The translations under genes and the position numbers were made by a program. Positions 63,185-64,000 of a stretch of 64,000 nt of DNA are shown piece by piece. Origin of the DNA: Acidicapsa ligni (GTDB lineage: Bacteria; Acidobacteriota; Terriglobia; Terriglobales; Acidobacteriaceae); the NCBI RefSeq assembly GCF_025685655.1, contig NZ_JAGSYG010000002.1, forward strand, positions 496,001 to 560,000, written 5' to 3'. How positions within the stretch are numbered: position 1 is the stretch's first letter; every line of letters begins with the position of its first letter. The notes under the pieces are model-generated. The model had not been told where the DNA came from. It ran no database searches and was given only the letters and a program-made list of their open reading frames with translations.

Positions 63185-64000
63185 TCAGGGCTCTGCCAGC
63201 GTTTGGTGCACCAGGTGAAGCACGATGGAGCCTTCCCCTACTGCAGAAGCAACTCGCTTGACGTTGCCGGAACGTGCATCTCCAACCACAAAAACACCAG
63301 GCAGGCTCGTCTCTAACATGTAGGGCGCGCGAGCAAGCGGCCACGGGATGGGAGGCATAGTCGTCTCCAGATCGCGTCCCGTGAGGATGAAGCCTTTGCT
63401 GTCGAGTGAAAGGCAGCCCGATAGCCAGTCTGTCTTGGGCGATGCGCCGGTCATGACAAATACGTGGCGGATTGATTCGCTGACTGTTTCATCTGTGACC
63501 TTGTTCTTCCATGTGACGCCTTCGATGTGAGACTCGCCATCGAGGTCTGTAAGTTCACATTGGTAGTGCAGTTGAATGCGAGGGTTCTCTTCGATCCTCT
63601 GAATGAGATAGCGGGACATCGTATCAGCGAGGCTTCGCGAGCGGACCAGCATCGTGACGCCAGCAGTATTCTGTGCGAGAAATACAGCAGCCTGTCCCGC
63701 TGAATTGCCTCCGCCGATAACGATTACCTGCTCGCCTGTGCAGAGCTGCGCTTCCATGAACGTAGCGTTGTAGTAGATTCCGCGGCCTGCAAATGTCTCG
63801 ATGTTCTTCAACGCAGGCTTGTTGTACTGCGCTCCGGTCGCTAAGACGATTGTGCGAGTGGATATTTCATGGCCGTCGTCGAGGATCACCGTGTATGGGC
63901 GTTGATCGCAGCTCAACCGTTGAACGCTTCGAGCCACCATAATCCTGGCCCCGAATTTCTCGGCTTGCGCAATAGCCCGATCGGCGAGCTCCTGGCCGGT
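63185..64000 (-). CDS. Thioredoxin-reductase-like flavoprotein (partial)
   Basis: This is the C-terminal 271 residues of an FAD/NAD(P)-binding reductase whose 5' end lies beyond the window. The visible part starts TGQELADRAIAQAEKFG, continues with VLATGAQYNKP, the NADPH motif VIVIGGGNSAGQAAVFLAQ, and ends with the FAD-binding GVFVVGDARSGNVKRVASAV. The position of the redox-active CxxC in classical thioredoxin reductases is occupied by YNATFMEAQLC, so that dithiol is missing. This resembles the group in which such a module is fused to another domain, for example a cyclic-nucleotide-binding or receiver domain, which could lie beyond the edge. It is upstream of the hydrolase on the same strand. 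Confidence 0.9.
   Translation of the reverse strand, partial: TGQELADRAIAQAEKFGARIMVARSVQRLSCDQRPYTVILDDGHEISTRTIVLATGAQYNKPALKNIETFAGRGIYYNATFMEAQLCTGEQVIVIGGGNSAGQAAVFLAQNTAGVTMLVRSRSLADTMSRYLIQRIEENPRIQLHYQCELTDLDGESHIEGVTWKNKVTDETVSESIRHVFVMTGASPKTDWLSGCLSLDSKGFILTGRDLETTMPPIPWPLARAPYMLETSLPGVFVVGDARSGNVKRVASAVGEGSIVLHLVHQTLAEP

Noticed and set aside
62265-63344. 359-residue form of the alpha/beta hydrolase
   Set aside because: The first 80 residues are Cys/Arg-rich and overlap the leader; the ATG at 63104 has a ribosome binding site and gives a standard 279-residue hydrolase.
1-64000. CRISPR array, insertion sequence or prophage
   Set aside because: No regularly spaced repeats, transposase, terminal repeats or phage structural genes were recognised, despite the tRNA-type scar at 37.1 kb.

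Overview
The window looks like a chromosomal piece of a soil Acidobacterium (Terriglobia-type). The main evidence is five very large FtsX/MacB-type permeases of about 820-890 residues of the ADOP type (acidobacterial duplicated orphan permease). One of them is translationally coupled to a PadR regulator, an arrangement known from Acidobacteria. The balanced to GC-leaning codon use and the density of one- and two-component regulators fit. No rRNA, intact tRNA, CRISPR array, integrase or transposase was seen.

Layout. (1) 0-8.4 kb, minus strand: the protein quality-control cluster tig-clpP-clpX-lon, with a secreted nucleoside-binding protein between clpX and lon and a small membrane-anchored hypothetical after lon. 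The trigger factor carries an unusual histidine-rich N-terminal extension. (2) 8.7-13.7 kb: housekeeping and scavenging genes: a CPCC zinc-finger protein, a secreted aldose epimerase, a family 5 uracil-DNA glycosylase, and a secreted amidohydrolase plus isoaspartyl peptidase pair. (3) 13.8-29.3 kb, plus strand: one long collinear efflux locus: adaptor, ATPase, three ADOP permeases, a second ATPase, TolC, an NtrC-type sigma-54 activator and its histidine kinase. A sigma-54-type promoter motif lies directly before the adaptor gene. (4) 29.3-35 kb: PadR plus a coupled ADOP permease, then another ADOP permease; a large inverted repeat covers the PadR promoter and ribosome binding site. (5) 35-37 kb: a LacI regulator and a DUF1003 membrane protein.

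(6) From 37.1 kb to the end the character changes. A 3' fragment of a tRNA-Gly at 37.09-37.14 kb looks like an attachment-site scar, and it is followed by accessory and partly decayed genes: an intact TetR gene and a duplicated, broken copy; an SDR gene with a missing 5' end and an internal stop; a truncated DJ-1/PfpI gene; a MerR-MFS-methyltransferase block; and YceI. (7) 44.5-58.3 kb is regulatory: two paralogous winged-helix/STAND-ATPase/TPR regulators, an orphan histidine kinase, a DoxX-like protein, a beta-propeller sensor kinase with a coupled NarL-type regulator, an AraC regulator and an SDR. (8) 58.4-64 kb, minus strand: small NTF2-like, muconolactone-isomerase-like, DJ-1/PfpI, two paralogous SRPBCC-like proteins, an alpha/beta hydrolase with an aspartate nucleophile, and a flavoprotein reductase running off the end. 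This may be a stress or small-molecule turnover module.

The most distinctive system is the sigma-54-linked efflux locus with three different permeases and two ATPases but one adaptor and one outer-membrane channel. The next most interesting are the tRNA-Gly scar with the decaying region beside it and the MerR-type promoter with a 19-bp spacer.
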